64,000 bases of DNA, taken from contig CAUYUJ010015727.1 in the NCBI GenBank assembly GCA_963575745.1, forward strand, positions 277,820-341,819, read 5' to 3'. Positions 40,033 to 49,984 of this stretch are shown in pieces (within the stretch, counting starts at the first letter, position 1; each line of letters opens with the position of its first letter). Both the position numbers and the translations under genes were made by a program. This stretch comes from Prorocentrum cordatum (lineage: Eukaryota > Sar > Dinophyceae > Prorocentrales > Prorocentraceae). The notes under the pieces were generated by a model. It saw only the letters and a program-made list of their open reading frames with translations. It was not told the origin of the DNA and did not search any database.

Positions 40033-40180
40033 TTCATGACGTCGACCCCCAGAGGTCTCGACCCATGCCCCAGGACCAGCTTTTCATCTCGAGCACATGT
40101 TTGACGGCCCCGAAGCCCGGCAAGTGCCCCCAAAGGCCGAAAAGCAGAGAGAAGCTTCCCGTCGTCTCTTTGTTCCATGA
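40033..40180 (-). repeat. DSR, minus copy
   Basis: GACGTCGACCCCCAGAGG, AGCTTTTCATCTCGAGC, TTTGACGGCCCCGAAGCCC, AAAGGCCGAAAAGC and TTCCCGTCGTCTC match the minus consensus. It begins where the preceding minisatellite ends. Confidence 0.65.
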
Positions 40181-40669
40181 CGCGAGGGGATCTGCGGACC
40201 CGTCTCCCACGGGACCCGTGTCCTTCCTGGCATTCCGGGTGGAGCCGCCGCGGCGCGCGCGCGCAGCTGCGGAGCCCCCGCGCCCTCGGCGGCAGCGTTT
40301 CGGCGGCGCCGCCGCCGCCGCCCTGGGCAGGCGGGGCGGAGCGGGGCGGAGCGGGTGGGGGGGGCGAAGGGGGGAAGGGGAGGGGGGGCGGGGCGAGAGG
40401 GGGGGCGGCGACTGGGGGGGAGCAGATACAGTACGACGGGACCTATGCATGGCCAGCGCCGCTGGCCAGGCCCATCCTAGGCCCACGAGCGATGTACACG
40501 CCCGCCCCCTTGGTTGGCCACGGAGGCGTCTTCGCTGCTCCGGGGCCTAGGACGGGCCTGGCCAGCGGCGGTGGATGTGTACAGGCCTCGTCGCCTTAGG
40601 ATCGGTACAGGCGGAACACCCGGATCCCCCAACCCCCGTTCATCGCCGAGAACGTTTGGGGGACGATGG

Positions 40670-40755
40670 CCGGGAAGATCAGAAGGAGGCGGAGGAGGAG
40701 GAGGAGGAGCAGGAGGAGGAGGACCAGGAGCAGGAGGAGGAGGAGGAGAGGGCAT
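40670..40755. repeat. GGA triplet tract
   Basis: GAGGAGGAGGAG with AGCAGG interruptions, just before the long GGGGCCNTCTT array. Confidence 0.85.
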
Positions 40756-42010
40756 CTTGGGAGCCTCCGCGGACTCTCTTGGGGCCTCCTGGGAGCTTCT
40801 GGGAGCCTCTTGGAGGCATCTTGGGGACCTCCTTTGACGTCTTGGGGGGCCTTTGGTGGCTTCTCGGGGGTCTCTGGCGGTCTTGGTGGGCTCCTGGCCC
40901 GTCCGACGCCGTCGGAAGCAGTTTGGAGGCCTCTTTGGGCCAACTTGAGGCCCTCTTGGGGTGCTGCAGGGCCGTCTTGGAGGCCATCTTGGGCGTCGTG
41001 GAGGCCTCTTCGTTCGTCTTGGGGCCCTCGTGGGGCCGTCTTGGCGGCCTGTTGGGACGTTCTGGAGCCATCGTGGAGGCCTCTTGGGCGATCTTGGGGC
41101 GATCTTGGGGGACTCTTGGGCCGTCTCGGGCCGTCAGTAGGCCGAAAAGAAGCAGCTGCCAAAGTCTGTCAAAAACCGAAGGCAGTTTTGGTGGGCACCG
41201 GGCCCGTCTGACGCCGTCGGAAGCAGTCTTGGGGGCCTCTCTGGGCCGACTTGGGGCCCTCTTGAGGTGCTCCAGGGCCGTCCTGGAGGCTTTCTTGGGC
41301 GTCTGAGAGGCCTCATGGGCCGTTCTGGGGCCATCTTGAAGGCCTCTTGGGCGATCTTGGGGCGATCTTTGGGGGCTCTTGGGCCGTATCGGGCAGTCGG
41401 AAGGCCGAAAAGAGGCAAGTGCCCAAATCCTTCAACAACCTAAGGCTAATACATGGGTTCGGCTTCTTCGGGCCTTCCTGAAGGCCCTCTTGGAGGCCTC
41501 TTGGGCCGTCTTGGGCCATCTTACAGCCATCTTGGGCCATCTTCGTGGGCTCCTGGCCCGTCTGACGCCGTCGGAAACCGTCTTGGGGGTCTCTCTGGGC
41601 TGACTTTGGGCCTTATTTAGGTGCTCCAGGGCCGTCTTGGAGGCCGTCTTGGGCGTATTGGAGGCCTCTCTTGGGCCGTCTTGGGGCCCTCTTGGGGCCG
41701 TCTTGGGGGCCTCTTAGGCCGTTCTGGAGCCATCGTGGAGGCCTTTTGGGCGGTCTTGGGGCGATCTTGGGGAGCTCTTGGGCCGTCGAGGGCAGTCGGA
41801 AGGCCGAAAAGCAAGCGCCCAAGTCCGTCAACAACCTAAGGATAATACATGGGTTTTGCCTCTTCGGGTGGGCAGTCTTGAGCCTCCTTGGAGGCTTCTT
41901 GGGCGGACTTGGAAGTACCTTGGACTCTGTTGGGCCGTCTTGGAGGCCATATTGTCCATCTTGGAGGCCATCTTTGACCATCTTAGCGGTCTTGAAAGCC
42001 ATCTTGAGCC
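40756..42010. repeat. GGGGCCNTCTT array with ~300-350-bp higher-order repeat
   Basis: Units such as GGGCCGTCTT, GGGGCGATCTT and GGAGGCCTCTT fill the interval. Three higher-order copies start GGCCCGTC(C/T)GACGCCG at 40896, 41201 and 41555, and each ends with a unique island (AGTCGGAAGGCCGAAAAG, TCAACAACCTAAGG-like) at about 41135, 41396 and 41793. Pro/Arg/Gln-rich minus frames and Leu/Gly/Trp-rich plus frames are artefacts. Confidence 0.88.
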
Positions 42011-42239
42011 GTCATGGGAATTTTTGTTGTGAGAATTGGGCGCCTTTTGGGTCCTTTCGGGTGGCCGGCAGGACGAGCCGAAGCCCCAGAGAGAGTTCTT
42101 TTGGAAAAAGAACCATGACCAAGAGCGATATGATTTAGCACGCCGGGCACCCCTGTGGCAAGCCAACAGGGGGCGGCGGATCTCATGGCCTTCGGCCCAT
42201 CCCACCACCCTGCCCAGGTTGTGAGTACGAGGCTTATTG
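42011..42239. other. Non-repetitive gap between arrays
   Basis: An island of normal-complexity DNA between two GGGGCCNTCTT arrays. No gene is recognised. Confidence 0.4.
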
Positions 42240-42840
42240 GATGGGCGTTGGAATGTCGTCGGAGGCCTCTCGGGGGCCTCTTGGAGGCATTTTGGAGGCC
42301 TCCTGGGGCCTCTTTTCGTGCTGCTTAGGTGCCTCTTGGGGCCTCTTGGGTGCTTCTTGGGCGCCTCTTCGGGCCTCCTGGGTGCCTCTGGGGGCCTCCT
42401 GAGGGCCTCTTGGGGCGGAAGGCTCGGATGTTCGTCTCTTGGGCCCCTCTTGGGGCCGTGGTGGGGCCTTCTTGGGATGGGCGCCTCTTGGGACGTCTTG
42501 GGGTCCTGTTGGGCTGTTTTGGGCTCCTCGTGGAGGCCTCTTGCTCCGTCTTGGGGCGGTCTTGAGGGCCTCTTGGACCGTCTTGGAGCGTCGGGAAGCC
42601 AAAAAGGCGATAAAGCCAAACACCTTCAAACACCTGATGAGAATCAATGATTTGTACATCTTGGGGGGGAGGCCTCGTGGATGCCTCTTGGGGCGTCTTG
42701 AAGGCCTCTTGGGCCGTTTTGGGGCCATCTTGCGCCTCTTGGGGCGATCTCTCGGCGACTCGGGGCCCTCTTGGATCGTCTTGGGGGGCCTCTTCAGGCT
42801 CTCGTGGCCGTCTTCAGGCCCTCCTGGGCCCGACAAGTCA
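42240..42840. repeat. GGGGCCNTCTT array
   Basis: The same 10-11-bp unit as the preceding array, with one island (GTCGGGAAGCCAAAAAGGCG, CTTCAAACACCTGATG) at 42589-42650. Confidence 0.85.
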
Positions 42841-43136
42841 TGCGACAAGATGCGCTGGAACCCAGGGGAATCGCGCCAAGCCCCCGCCAAATTTCGGAAT
42901 CTGGGGTCCGGGCCCGTTGGAGACTCCTCAGGAATGAGGACTGAGGCTCCAAGGATTAGGCAAGGGACCTGAGTACACGCCCACTCCGTGCGTGCCCAGA
43001 GGCACGGTGGCGGTGCTTAGGCATATGTTCGATTATGCCCACCATGGAACCGCGCATGGCCTTCTGGGCAGGCCCAGGATATTCGCTTGCAGCAGCATTG
43101 TGTTACAGATTGACTCCCGTGGTCGGGTGACGCCCT

Positions 43137-43195
43137 GAGGAGGAGGAAGAGGAGGAGGAGGAGGAGGAGGAGGAGCAGTGAGAGGAGGAGACGAG

Positions 43196-43277
<82 letters not shown>

Positions 43278-43285
43278 TGGAAGAT
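43137..43285. repeat. GGA then GAC triplet array
   Basis: GGAGGAGG (43137-43190) changes to a pure GAC/ACG run (about 25 triplets, 43196-43278). It faces a GTC array of complementary sequence at 43515-43745. Confidence 0.92.
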
Positions 43286-43514
43286 GACGACAAAGATGAC
43301 GCTGACGGTGGCGGCGTGGAGGACGACGACGAACGACGGCAGCGGCGGCGGCGGCGAGGACGGCGACGGCGACACGGACAACGGCGATAGCGGCGGAGGC
43401 CGCGACAGCGACGGCGGCGGCGCGCGGCCGGACTGGGGCCAGGCGGAGCTCCCTGCAGCCCGCGACGCTTGCGGGCGCCTCGGCCGCCCCGACCGCGCGC
43501 GCGCGTCGCCGCCG

Positions 43515-43651
43515 CCATGTTCTTCGTCGTCATTGTCGTCGTCGTCGTCGTCGTTGCCGTTGTCGTCGTCGTCGTCGTGTCGTGTCGTCGTCGTCGTCAC
43601 AATCGTCGTCGTCCTATTCGTCCTCTCGTCGTCGACGTCGTCGTCGTCCCA

Positions 43652-43705
<54 letters not shown>

Positions 43706-43745
43706 CCAGTCGTCGTCGTCGTCCCAGTCGTCGGCTCCTGTTTGT
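43515..43745. repeat. GTC triplet array facing the GAC array
   Basis: GTCGTCGTC runs with CCA and TTG interruptions. Together with 43196-43278 it makes an inverted pair around a ~235-bp GC-rich loop of degenerate GGC/GAC/GTC triplets. Confidence 0.92.
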
Positions 43746-44877
43746 CGTCATCTTCCTCGTCGGCGTCGTCGTCGCAGCAGTCGTCGCCATGTCGGAGTCG
43801 AGGTGGCGGTCGATCTATTTCTCATGAATGCGCTTACCTGGGGCTCTGGCTCTGCTCACCCACAGGCCGTGTCAAAAAGAATCGTCTAACACACGCTGTG
43901 TGAGCAGAGGGCACGCGTTCAAGCGGTTTTTTGGCTCCAGTCCAAAGGCAAAGGGCCAGCCACTGCCACTTTCTCTTTCCCCAGGGGGGATGGGAGCTCT
44001 TCGCAGGTGTGGGGATACCAGTAGGTGCTGATACCGCTATTCCACGGACCTCTCCCGGGGTGCGTACTGACCAGAATTTCGAGGCGAGTCCAGCGGTGGC
44101 GACGAGGGCCACCCAGGAGGCCCCCCCAAGGGGGAAAACAAGGGCAGGGTAGCGGCATAGGTGCCTCTTCCTCCTCTGAAGGTGTGCCCGCGAGGCCCAG
44201 AAAATGTACCGAACATCGGGGTGCCCCGCCTGCCCCATCGGAGGCGGCGGCCGCTCTCCTCGGACGCGGCCCTGGCCGAGGCACGGCGGAGCCTCTCCGA
44301 GGGGGCGGCGGCCTCCCTGCGCCCTTGTCGGCCGGAGGCACGGCGGGCCTGCCCACACGCCCTTCACGGGGCCCGTTCCGATGCGGTCGGCTCGATGCCG
44401 AGCTCGCTCTGCTGTCCCAGTCAACCTGTTACCGCACCACAGCCAGAAGGGTAGAGATGTGAAGCAAGGATCGCCCCAGCACGACCACACCTCGGAGACC
44501 CAAAAAAGCCTCAAATCGGGTAGCCGGCCGTGCGGTCTCCCAGGGACGGGCTCGCTTCGGTTCGACGTCTCCATGTTTTCCGGCGGTCCGAGGCGGCCCG
44601 ATGCCTGCAGGGCGCAGGTGTGCGCATCGTGGTGTGCAGCCAGTCCGATCCGAACTCGATCCCCTGCCGATGTGGCCCGATCCGACTCATGTTCCGATTC
44701 GACCCGCTTTCCCAGTTCGAGATTGGGTGTGCTTGCCGTCGGCCAAGTGAGACACAATCAAGGGCAGCAGCGTGGAATGGGGATTCCCCGCTGCAATGTC
44801 CTGACGGAGAACCGCGGGGTACACCTGGAAGCCGCGAGCAGGACATGCACCTCCACGCCCAAATCCTCCGACATCCT
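43746..44877. other. Non-genic stretch, nothing recognised
   Basis: GC-rich DNA without a protein-like frame, RNA gene or strong repeat. Overlapping frames on both strands are open but have biased composition and no recognised motif. Confidence 0.45.
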
Positions 44878-45670
44878 CCTCCTCCTCCTCCTCCTCCTCC
44901 TCCTCATCCTCCTCGTCCTCATCCTTCCCATTTTGCTGATGGGGTGCTGCCACCGCCTCCTGCGCCCCCCGCCTCCACTGTGTCTTCCTCATCATCGGCC
45001 TCCTCCTCCTCCTCCTCATCCTCCTCATGGTTCCTGGCCCTCCACCTTCCCATCACGCCATTGGTCGTCCTCCACCAGCGGCACCTGCTCCTGCACCTCC
45101 AGTAGCACCCCCACCCATGCATCACACTACCTATCGTCCTCCTCCTCCTCCTCCTGGCCAGCCTGCCCGCCCTCCTCCTCCTCCTCCTCCTCCTCCTCCT
45201 CCTCCCTTTCCTCCTCGTCCTCCTCCTCCTCCTCCTCCTCCTCCTCCTCCTCCTCGTCCCCCTGCTCCTGCACCACATCATCCTCCTCCTTCGCATGCTG
45301 CCTGTCCTCCTTTCCGCCTCCTCCTCCTCCTCCTCCCTCCTCCTCCTCCTCCTCCTCCTCCTCCTCCCCCTCCTCCTCCTCCTTTTCGTTTTCACGGCCC
45401 CCCTCCCCCGCCCACATCGTTCTCATCTGCCCCTCCTCCTCGTCCTCCTCCCCCCCTCCTCCTCCTCCTCCTCCTCCTCCTCCTCCTCCTCATGGTTCCT
45501 GGCCCCCATCTTCCCATCGCGCCATTGGTCGTCCTCCACCAGTGGCACCTGCTCCTGTACCTCCTCTAACACCACCACCCATGCATCCCCCTACCCATCG
45601 TCCTCCTTATCCTCCTGGCCAGCCTGCCCGCCCTCTTCCTCCTCCTCCTCCTCCTCCTCTTCCTCCTCCT
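44878..45670. repeat. CCT array with ~463-bp internal duplication
   Basis: CCT runs separate two copies of a 150-bp segment: CATGGTTCCTGGCCC, CGCCATTGGTCGTCCTCCAC, GGCACCTGCTCCTG, CACCCATGCATC and TGGCCAGCCTGCCCGCCCTC. Copy 1 is near 45025-45180 and copy 2 near 45488-45640. The Pro- and Ser-rich frames are artefacts. Confidence 0.85.
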
Positions 45671-45674
45671 CCCT

Positions 45675-45696
45675 TCCGTGGCCATTTTGGCTCAAG
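45675..45696 (+). other. Genomic relic of the dinoflagellate spliced leader
   Basis: 22 bases matching the conserved dinoflagellate spliced leader at 21 positions: TCCGTGGCC (the consensus has TAG where this has TGG) followed by ATTTTGGCTCAAG. Trans-splicing adds this leader to mRNA 5' ends, so a genomic copy without a donor site beside it marks a reverse-transcribed mRNA. The bases that follow (ACGTTTGCATG) are not GT-donor-like, which argues against an SL RNA gene. It lies at the edge of the CCT array. Confidence 0.85.
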
Positions 45697-45725
45697 ACGT
45701 TTGCATGTGAGGGTTCCGTGCCCTT

Positions 45726-46290
45726 GTGGTGCCAAAGTGGAAGCTGCTAGTCCGCAGCAGTGCCAGGGCGCTTACGCTCGACAGTTTCTTGACAGCACCC
45801 CACGGGCTCTCTGGCGGCCCAACTTCCTACCCACGGCGCAGCCATGGTGCCGAGCCCGTGGAACCCCGAGGCCAAAGCTGGTTGGATAAGCTGCACAAAG
45901 GTGTATGTTTCAAGCAGGTTGTGCCCGCAGATGCCTCAAGTCGCAGCACCAAGCGCAAGCCTCCTGGTGGTGAGCCGTCTTCAGCAGTCATGGCCAAGCT
46001 GGACAAGCGCTTACAGTCCCTCGAGGCCGAGAAACAGCGATTACGAGCGCAACAAGATGGCGGCCCTGCCGCCAATGAGTCTTCTGAGTCCGACGAGCTA
46101 CGCGAAGAGATTGATGGTCTGGTCAAGCATGTGCAGTGGCTGGAATCAATCAAGTTACCTTGGGCGGCACAGTCGCTTCAAGTTGCTCGTAACCAGCTTG
46201 AGGCATCGCGTCGCAAACTATATGAGAATAAGCCCTTTACCAGCAAAGCTTACGGCGCTTTCGAGCCTTCCCGCCCCGCTGAGCGGCGCG
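45726..46290 (+). CDS. Gene G: retroposed coding fragment with coiled coil
   Basis: The frame downstream of the spliced-leader relic reads SWLDKLHKGVCFKQVVPADA, MAKLDKRLQSLEAEKQRLR (ATG at about 45990), SDELREEIDGLVKHVQWLE, LQVARNQLEASRRKLYEN and FTSKAYGAFEP, then enters a GGA array. The heptad Leu/Glu/Lys pattern indicates a coiled coil over about 90 residues. In the first 170 bp another frame carries RVPCPCGAKVEAASPQQCQG, so a frameshift near 45850 is likely. The family is not recognised. A truncated processed gene copy fits the leader relic. Confidence 0.45.
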
Positions 46291-46310
46291 ACACGCGATC
46301 CGCTCGCAGG
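46253..46310. repeat. Dispersed GCGACACGC repeat, fragment
   Basis: CGAGCCTTCCCGCCCCGCTG, AGCGGCGCGACACGCGATCC and GCTCGCAG match the last third of 9061-9215. Confidence 0.5.
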
Positions 46311-46314
46311 GGGG

Positions 46315-46690
46315 TGGGGGGGAGGAGGGGGAGGGGGAGGGGAGGAGGAGGAGGAGGAGGAGGAGGAGGAGAGGAGGAGGAGGAGGAGGAGGAGGAGGAG
46401 GAGGAGGAGGGAGGAGGAGGAGGAGGAGGGAGGAGGAGAGGAGGAGGAGGAGGATGGAGGAGGGAGAGGAGGAGGAGGAGGAGGAGGAGGAGGAGGAAGA
46501 GGAAGAGGAAGAGGAAGACGAAGAGGAAGACGAAGGCGAAGACGAAGACGAAGACGAAGACGAAGACGAAGACGAAGAAGAAGAAGAAGAAGAAGCAGAA
46601 GAAGCAGAAGAAGCAGAAGAAGAAGAAGAAGAAGAATAAGAATAATAAGAAGAAGAAGAAGAAGAAGAGGAGGAGGAGGAGGAGCGTGGA
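46315..46690. repeat. GGA to GAAGAC to GAA triplet array
   Basis: GGA runs grade into GAAGAC/GACGAA hexamers (46500-46580) and then GAA runs with GCAGAA interruptions. It is broadly complementary to the CCT array at 44878-45670, on the other side of gene G. Poly-Glu, poly-Arg, poly-Ser and poly-Leu frames are artefacts. Confidence 0.9.
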
Positions 46691-47100
46691 AAGGGTCGCG
46701 TGTCCCTGGCGGACCCTCTGGAAGGACAGCCCCCCCCGCCGCGACGCACGGCCCGAGGTCCGCCCCCGCCGCCGCGCCGCAGAGGCCCGGCCCAGCCCAG
46801 CCGCTGCCACCGGCCTGGCGTCGCGGCGCCGGCCCGAGTCTGAGCCCGTTTTTCGTCAGATGCGGGTGAGTTATGGCTTGCATGGCGTTCGCCCACCCCC
46901 TCCCCCCCCCCCTCGCCCTTCTTCAATCGCGTTCGAGCGTGCAAGTGCCTTTCGGCTTGCGTGATTTCCGCACGCCAAATCGTTTGTGGCCTGCTTCAGG
47001 TTCAGCCCGCCCCCCCCCGGTCCATGCAAGCAATCTTGCCAGAGTCTGAAAAAACAAGCTCAATCTCCCAGATCCCCTCGTTTCCCAGACCTCGCGCTGT
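46691..47100. other. GC-rich non-genic stretch
   Basis: No gene or clear repeat was seen. C-runs occur near 46896-46913 and 47011. Confidence 0.4.
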
Positions 47101-47272
47101 GAAAAGGTCACGACGGGAGGTTTTTCACTATTTTCGGCCTCCAGGGGCCCTTCCTGGGCATCGGGGCCGTCAAGAAACGACTCGGGATGAAGAACTGGTC
47201 CCCGGGAAGCCTAGGGGCCCAGACTTCTGGGGGTCGACGTCGCGAAAAATCACGACGTCGGGGGTCTGGGTT
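47101..47272 (+). repeat. DSR, full-length copy
   Basis: GAAAAGGTCACGACGGGAGG, TTTTCGGCCTCCAGGGGCCC, GGCCGTCAAGAAACGACTCG, GGATGAAGAACTGGTCCCCG and GGGGTCGACGTCGCGAAAAA followed by TCACGACGTC. This is the copy from which I describe the family. Confidence 0.7.
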
Positions 47273-47529
47273 CGCTAGGGGAGGAGCGACACCGTAGCCT
47301 TCTGGGCCAGGCTGGCGTGGCCGTCCCTCGGCGGGCTTCCTCTCAGCTGGCCGCTCGCGGCGTTCGCGGCGCTGCATGTCCTCCCCGCGCTCCACGCCTT
47401 CGCGACACTCGCAGCGCCAGAGGCTGAACAAGCCGCGGCCGCCCCTTGCCGTGGTGGCCGTTCTGCCCCCCCTCGTCCTCTCGTCGCCGCCGCCGCCGTG
47501 GCCGTCCGCCCGCGGCGTTCCCAGACCCC

Positions 47530-47908
47530 CTGGCGTCATGATTTGTTCCTGACGTGGACCCCTATAGAGGTTTCGACCTATTTCCCGGGACCGGTTTTTC
47601 ATCCTGAGTCGTTTTTGTTTCTAAATCCCCTAGATTGGGGTCCGAGTAGACGGGGTCGGAGGATCGCGCCGTCTCGGCGATGCATCGGCGATGCGGCTCG
47701 ATACGGAGCCCGACTTTCTCCACGCTGGAGTCGCCGATGCATCGCCGATTTATCGCCGATGTATCGGCGCTGTGGTGCGATCCTCTGACCCCATCTACTC
47801 CGACCCCATCTATGAGGCCTTCATTTTGACGGCCCCGACGCCTGGGAAGGGCCCCCGGAGGCCGAACATTGCGAAGAACTGCCCGTCGTGATTTTTCCCA
47901 TGGCGCGA
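47530..47908 (-). repeat. DSR minus copy, split by a nested element
   Basis: The 5' half (47530-47618) ends TTTTTCATCCTGAGTCGTTTT and the 3' half resumes at about 47827 with TTTGACGGCCCCGACGCC and ends CCCGTCGTGATTTTTCCC. In intact copies these halves are adjacent (..GAGTCGTTTCTTGACGG..). The intervening ~208 bp is a family 2 inverted-repeat element. Confidence 0.75.
47619..47826. mobile_element. MITE-like element, family 2, nested in DSR
   Basis: The left arm CTAGATTGGGGTCCGAGTAG, ACGGGGTCGGAGGATCGCG and the right arm (GCGATCCTCTGACCCCATCT, ACTCCGACCCCATCTATG) are inverted repeats. The centre has GATGCATCGGCGATGCGGCT and CGCCGATGCATCGCCGAT. It is homologous to 53272-53503. There is no coding capacity. 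Confidence 0.75.
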
Positions 47909-48099
47909 GGTGGTCTGGTCCGCCCGAAAAAATTGCACGGTATGCCCAAAAGCCCCGGGTGGCGGGCGAGGGTCCCATAGGTCGTGGGTCTGGTATGTGC
48001 ACGAGTCCCTCCCTGGGGCGTGGCTTTGTTTGTGTGCTAAGAGTGACCCCGGGCGCTGGAATCTGATTGTAGGGAGTAATAATAACTACACAAAGCAAA

Positions 48100-48125
48100 A
48101 ACACACACACTGTGTGTGTGTGTTG
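48100..48125. repeat. CA/TG microsatellite palindrome
   Basis: CACACACAC is followed directly by TGTGTGTGTG, forming a self-complementary tract. Confidence 0.85.
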
Positions 48126-48339
48126 CTTGTTTTTTTTGTGTTGTGTGTGGCACACAGCGAGGCCTCGAGGAGCGGGGCTCCCCCGCGCAGCGAGGCCGAG
48201 CAGCCCCTGCGGCGCGCCCGCGGCGGCGCTGTCGCCGCGGGGCCAGCCCTCCGCGGCCGCCCTGCGGGAGCAGACGTGGCCCGCCGACCGCAGGCCCCCC
48301 CCCCTCGGGGGGGGGGGCGGGGCTGCTCCCCTCGAGGCG

Positions 48340-49364
48340 GAGTCGGGGTTGTGCCTCCCCAGCCCCCCTCGAGCAGGGAGAAGATCGCGACGGGAGGTTT
48401 CTCGCAAGTTTCGGCCCCTGGGGGGGCCCTCACTGCCCTGACTCCAGATCCGCCCTACTTGGGCTTTTTTCTACCTTCAAATTGCGTCGGGAATCTACCT
48501 AGAAGGAGCCGAAAGAGTAGGGCGGAGATTGCTGCACCCAACATAAAATGGGGCGAAAATCCACAGAAGTAGGGCGGAAACAACAACAGAAAAGTAGGGC
48601 GGAACTTGGCATCAGCGGGGCTTGAAAAGTAAGGCGGAAATTCCAAGCCCTACTTACGAATTTCCCCAAAGTAGGGCGGATCCGGAGTCAGGGTTGTGCC
48701 TCCCCAGCCCCCCTCGAGCAGGGAAAAGATCGCGACGGGAGGTTTCTCGCAAGTTTCGGCCCCTGGGGGGGCCCTCACTGCCCTGACTCCAGATCCGCCC
48801 TACTTTTTGGCTTTTTTCTACCTTAAAGTTGCGTCGGGAATCCACCTAGAAGGAGCCGAAAGAGTAGGGCGGAGATTGCTGCACCCAACATAAAACGGGG
48901 CGAACATCCACAGAAGTAGGGCGGAAACAACAACAGAAAAGTAGGGCGGAAATTGGCATCAGCGGGGCTTGAAAAGTAAGGCGGAAATCCAAGCCCTACT
49001 TACGAATTTCCCCAAAGTAGGGCGGATCCGGAGTCAGGGTTGTCGCTCCCCAGCCCCCCTCGAGCAGGGAGAAGATCGCGACGGGAGGTTTCTCGCAAGT
49101 TTCGGCCCCTGGGGGGGCCCTCATTGCCCTGACTCCAGATCCGCCCTACTTGGGCTTTTTTCTACCTTAAAGTTGCGTCGGGAATCCACCTAGAAGGAGC
49201 CGAAAAAGTAGGGCGGAGATTGCTGCACCCAACATAAAATGGGGCGAAAATCCACAGAAACAGCAACTGAAAAGTAGGGCGGAAATTGGCATCAGCGGGG
49301 CTTGAAAAGCAAGGCGGAAATTTCAAGCCCTACTTACGAATTTCCCCAAAGTAGGGCGGATCCG
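48340..49364. repeat. 345-bp tandem repeat, three copies
   Basis: Units start GAGTC(A/G)GGGTTGT at 48340, 48685 and 49031, and a fourth, truncated start is at 49365. Each unit contains the 5' half of DSR (GATCGCGACGGGAGGTTTCT, GCCCCTGGGGGGGCCCTCA), then GACTCCAGATCCGCCCTACT, GTTGCGTCGGGAATC-like text and four to five copies of AGTAGGGCGGA. Copies are nearly identical by eye. Confidence 0.9.
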
Positions 49365-49408
49365 GAGTCAGGGAGCGGGACTGTCCCTCCCCAGCCCCCC
49401 TCGAGCAG

Positions 49409-49580
49409 GGAAAAGATCGCGACGGGAGGTTTCTCACACAAGTTTCGGCCTCTGTGGGGGCCCTCACTGGGCCTCAGGAGCGTCAAGCATCGACTCGGGA
49501 TGAAGAGCCGGCCCCGGGGAATGGGCGGAAACCTTTGGGGGTGGACGTCATGAACACAATCGTGACGTCGGGGGTCCAGG
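49409..49580 (+). repeat. DSR, full-length copy ending the tandem array
   Basis: The fourth tandem unit runs into a complete DSR (GTCAAGCATCGACTCGGGAT, GAAGAGCCGGCCCCGGGGAA, GGACGTCATGAACACAATCG), so the 345-bp unit appears to have arisen from a truncated DSR plus adjacent DNA. Confidence 0.7.
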
Positions 49581-49710
49581 TCTCCTCCCCCTCGCCGTTT
49601 CCCCCCTTCCCTCTGCCAGGTCGGGGCGGGCGGGCCGCGTGTCCTCATCGGGGAGGAGTTGCTTGCTGTGAGCACCGAAAGAATCCTCTGGCGCGTAGCA
49701 ATCGTTGCCT

Positions 49711-49790
49711 TGAGTCGGGCATGTCCGTGGACAGGAGGGATATCCAAGAATGGAAAAAATACAATAGTCTGGGGACGACTTTTCGATTAT
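49711..49790. mobile_element. MITE family 5 fragment
   Basis: The left end GTCGGGCATGTCCGTGGACA, GGAGGGATATCC and the centre ATAGTCTGGGGACGACTTTT match 1959-2050. The right terminal repeat is not found. Confidence 0.45.
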
Positions 49791-49984
49791 TTGTTGGCTA
49801 TGGTTGAGTATTCTGGCAATTTTTGTAATTGAATCGTTTCGCTCATTCCGCCGGCCCAAATTGCCTCGCCGCTGTCGTTTGTCAGGGTGTTGTTGTCAAT
49901 GCGGTGCGGTTGGGTGGCTGCCGTTTTTCGGAGGCGGCGGGTGGCGGGTCAGAGGCATCAGGGATGTTGGCTGGGCACTCGTGG

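Noticed and set aside
44204-45889. 561-codon + frame
   Set aside because: It crosses GC-rich non-coding DNA and the CCT array. Only the short downstream part near gene G looks protein-like.
46218-46944. Leu-, Ser- and Phe-rich minus frames
   Set aside because: Complementary translation of the GGA/GAA array.
48340-49364. Regular repeats as a possible CRISPR-like array
   Set aside because: Units are 345-bp tandem copies without short repeats and unique spacers, and the genome is eukaryotic.
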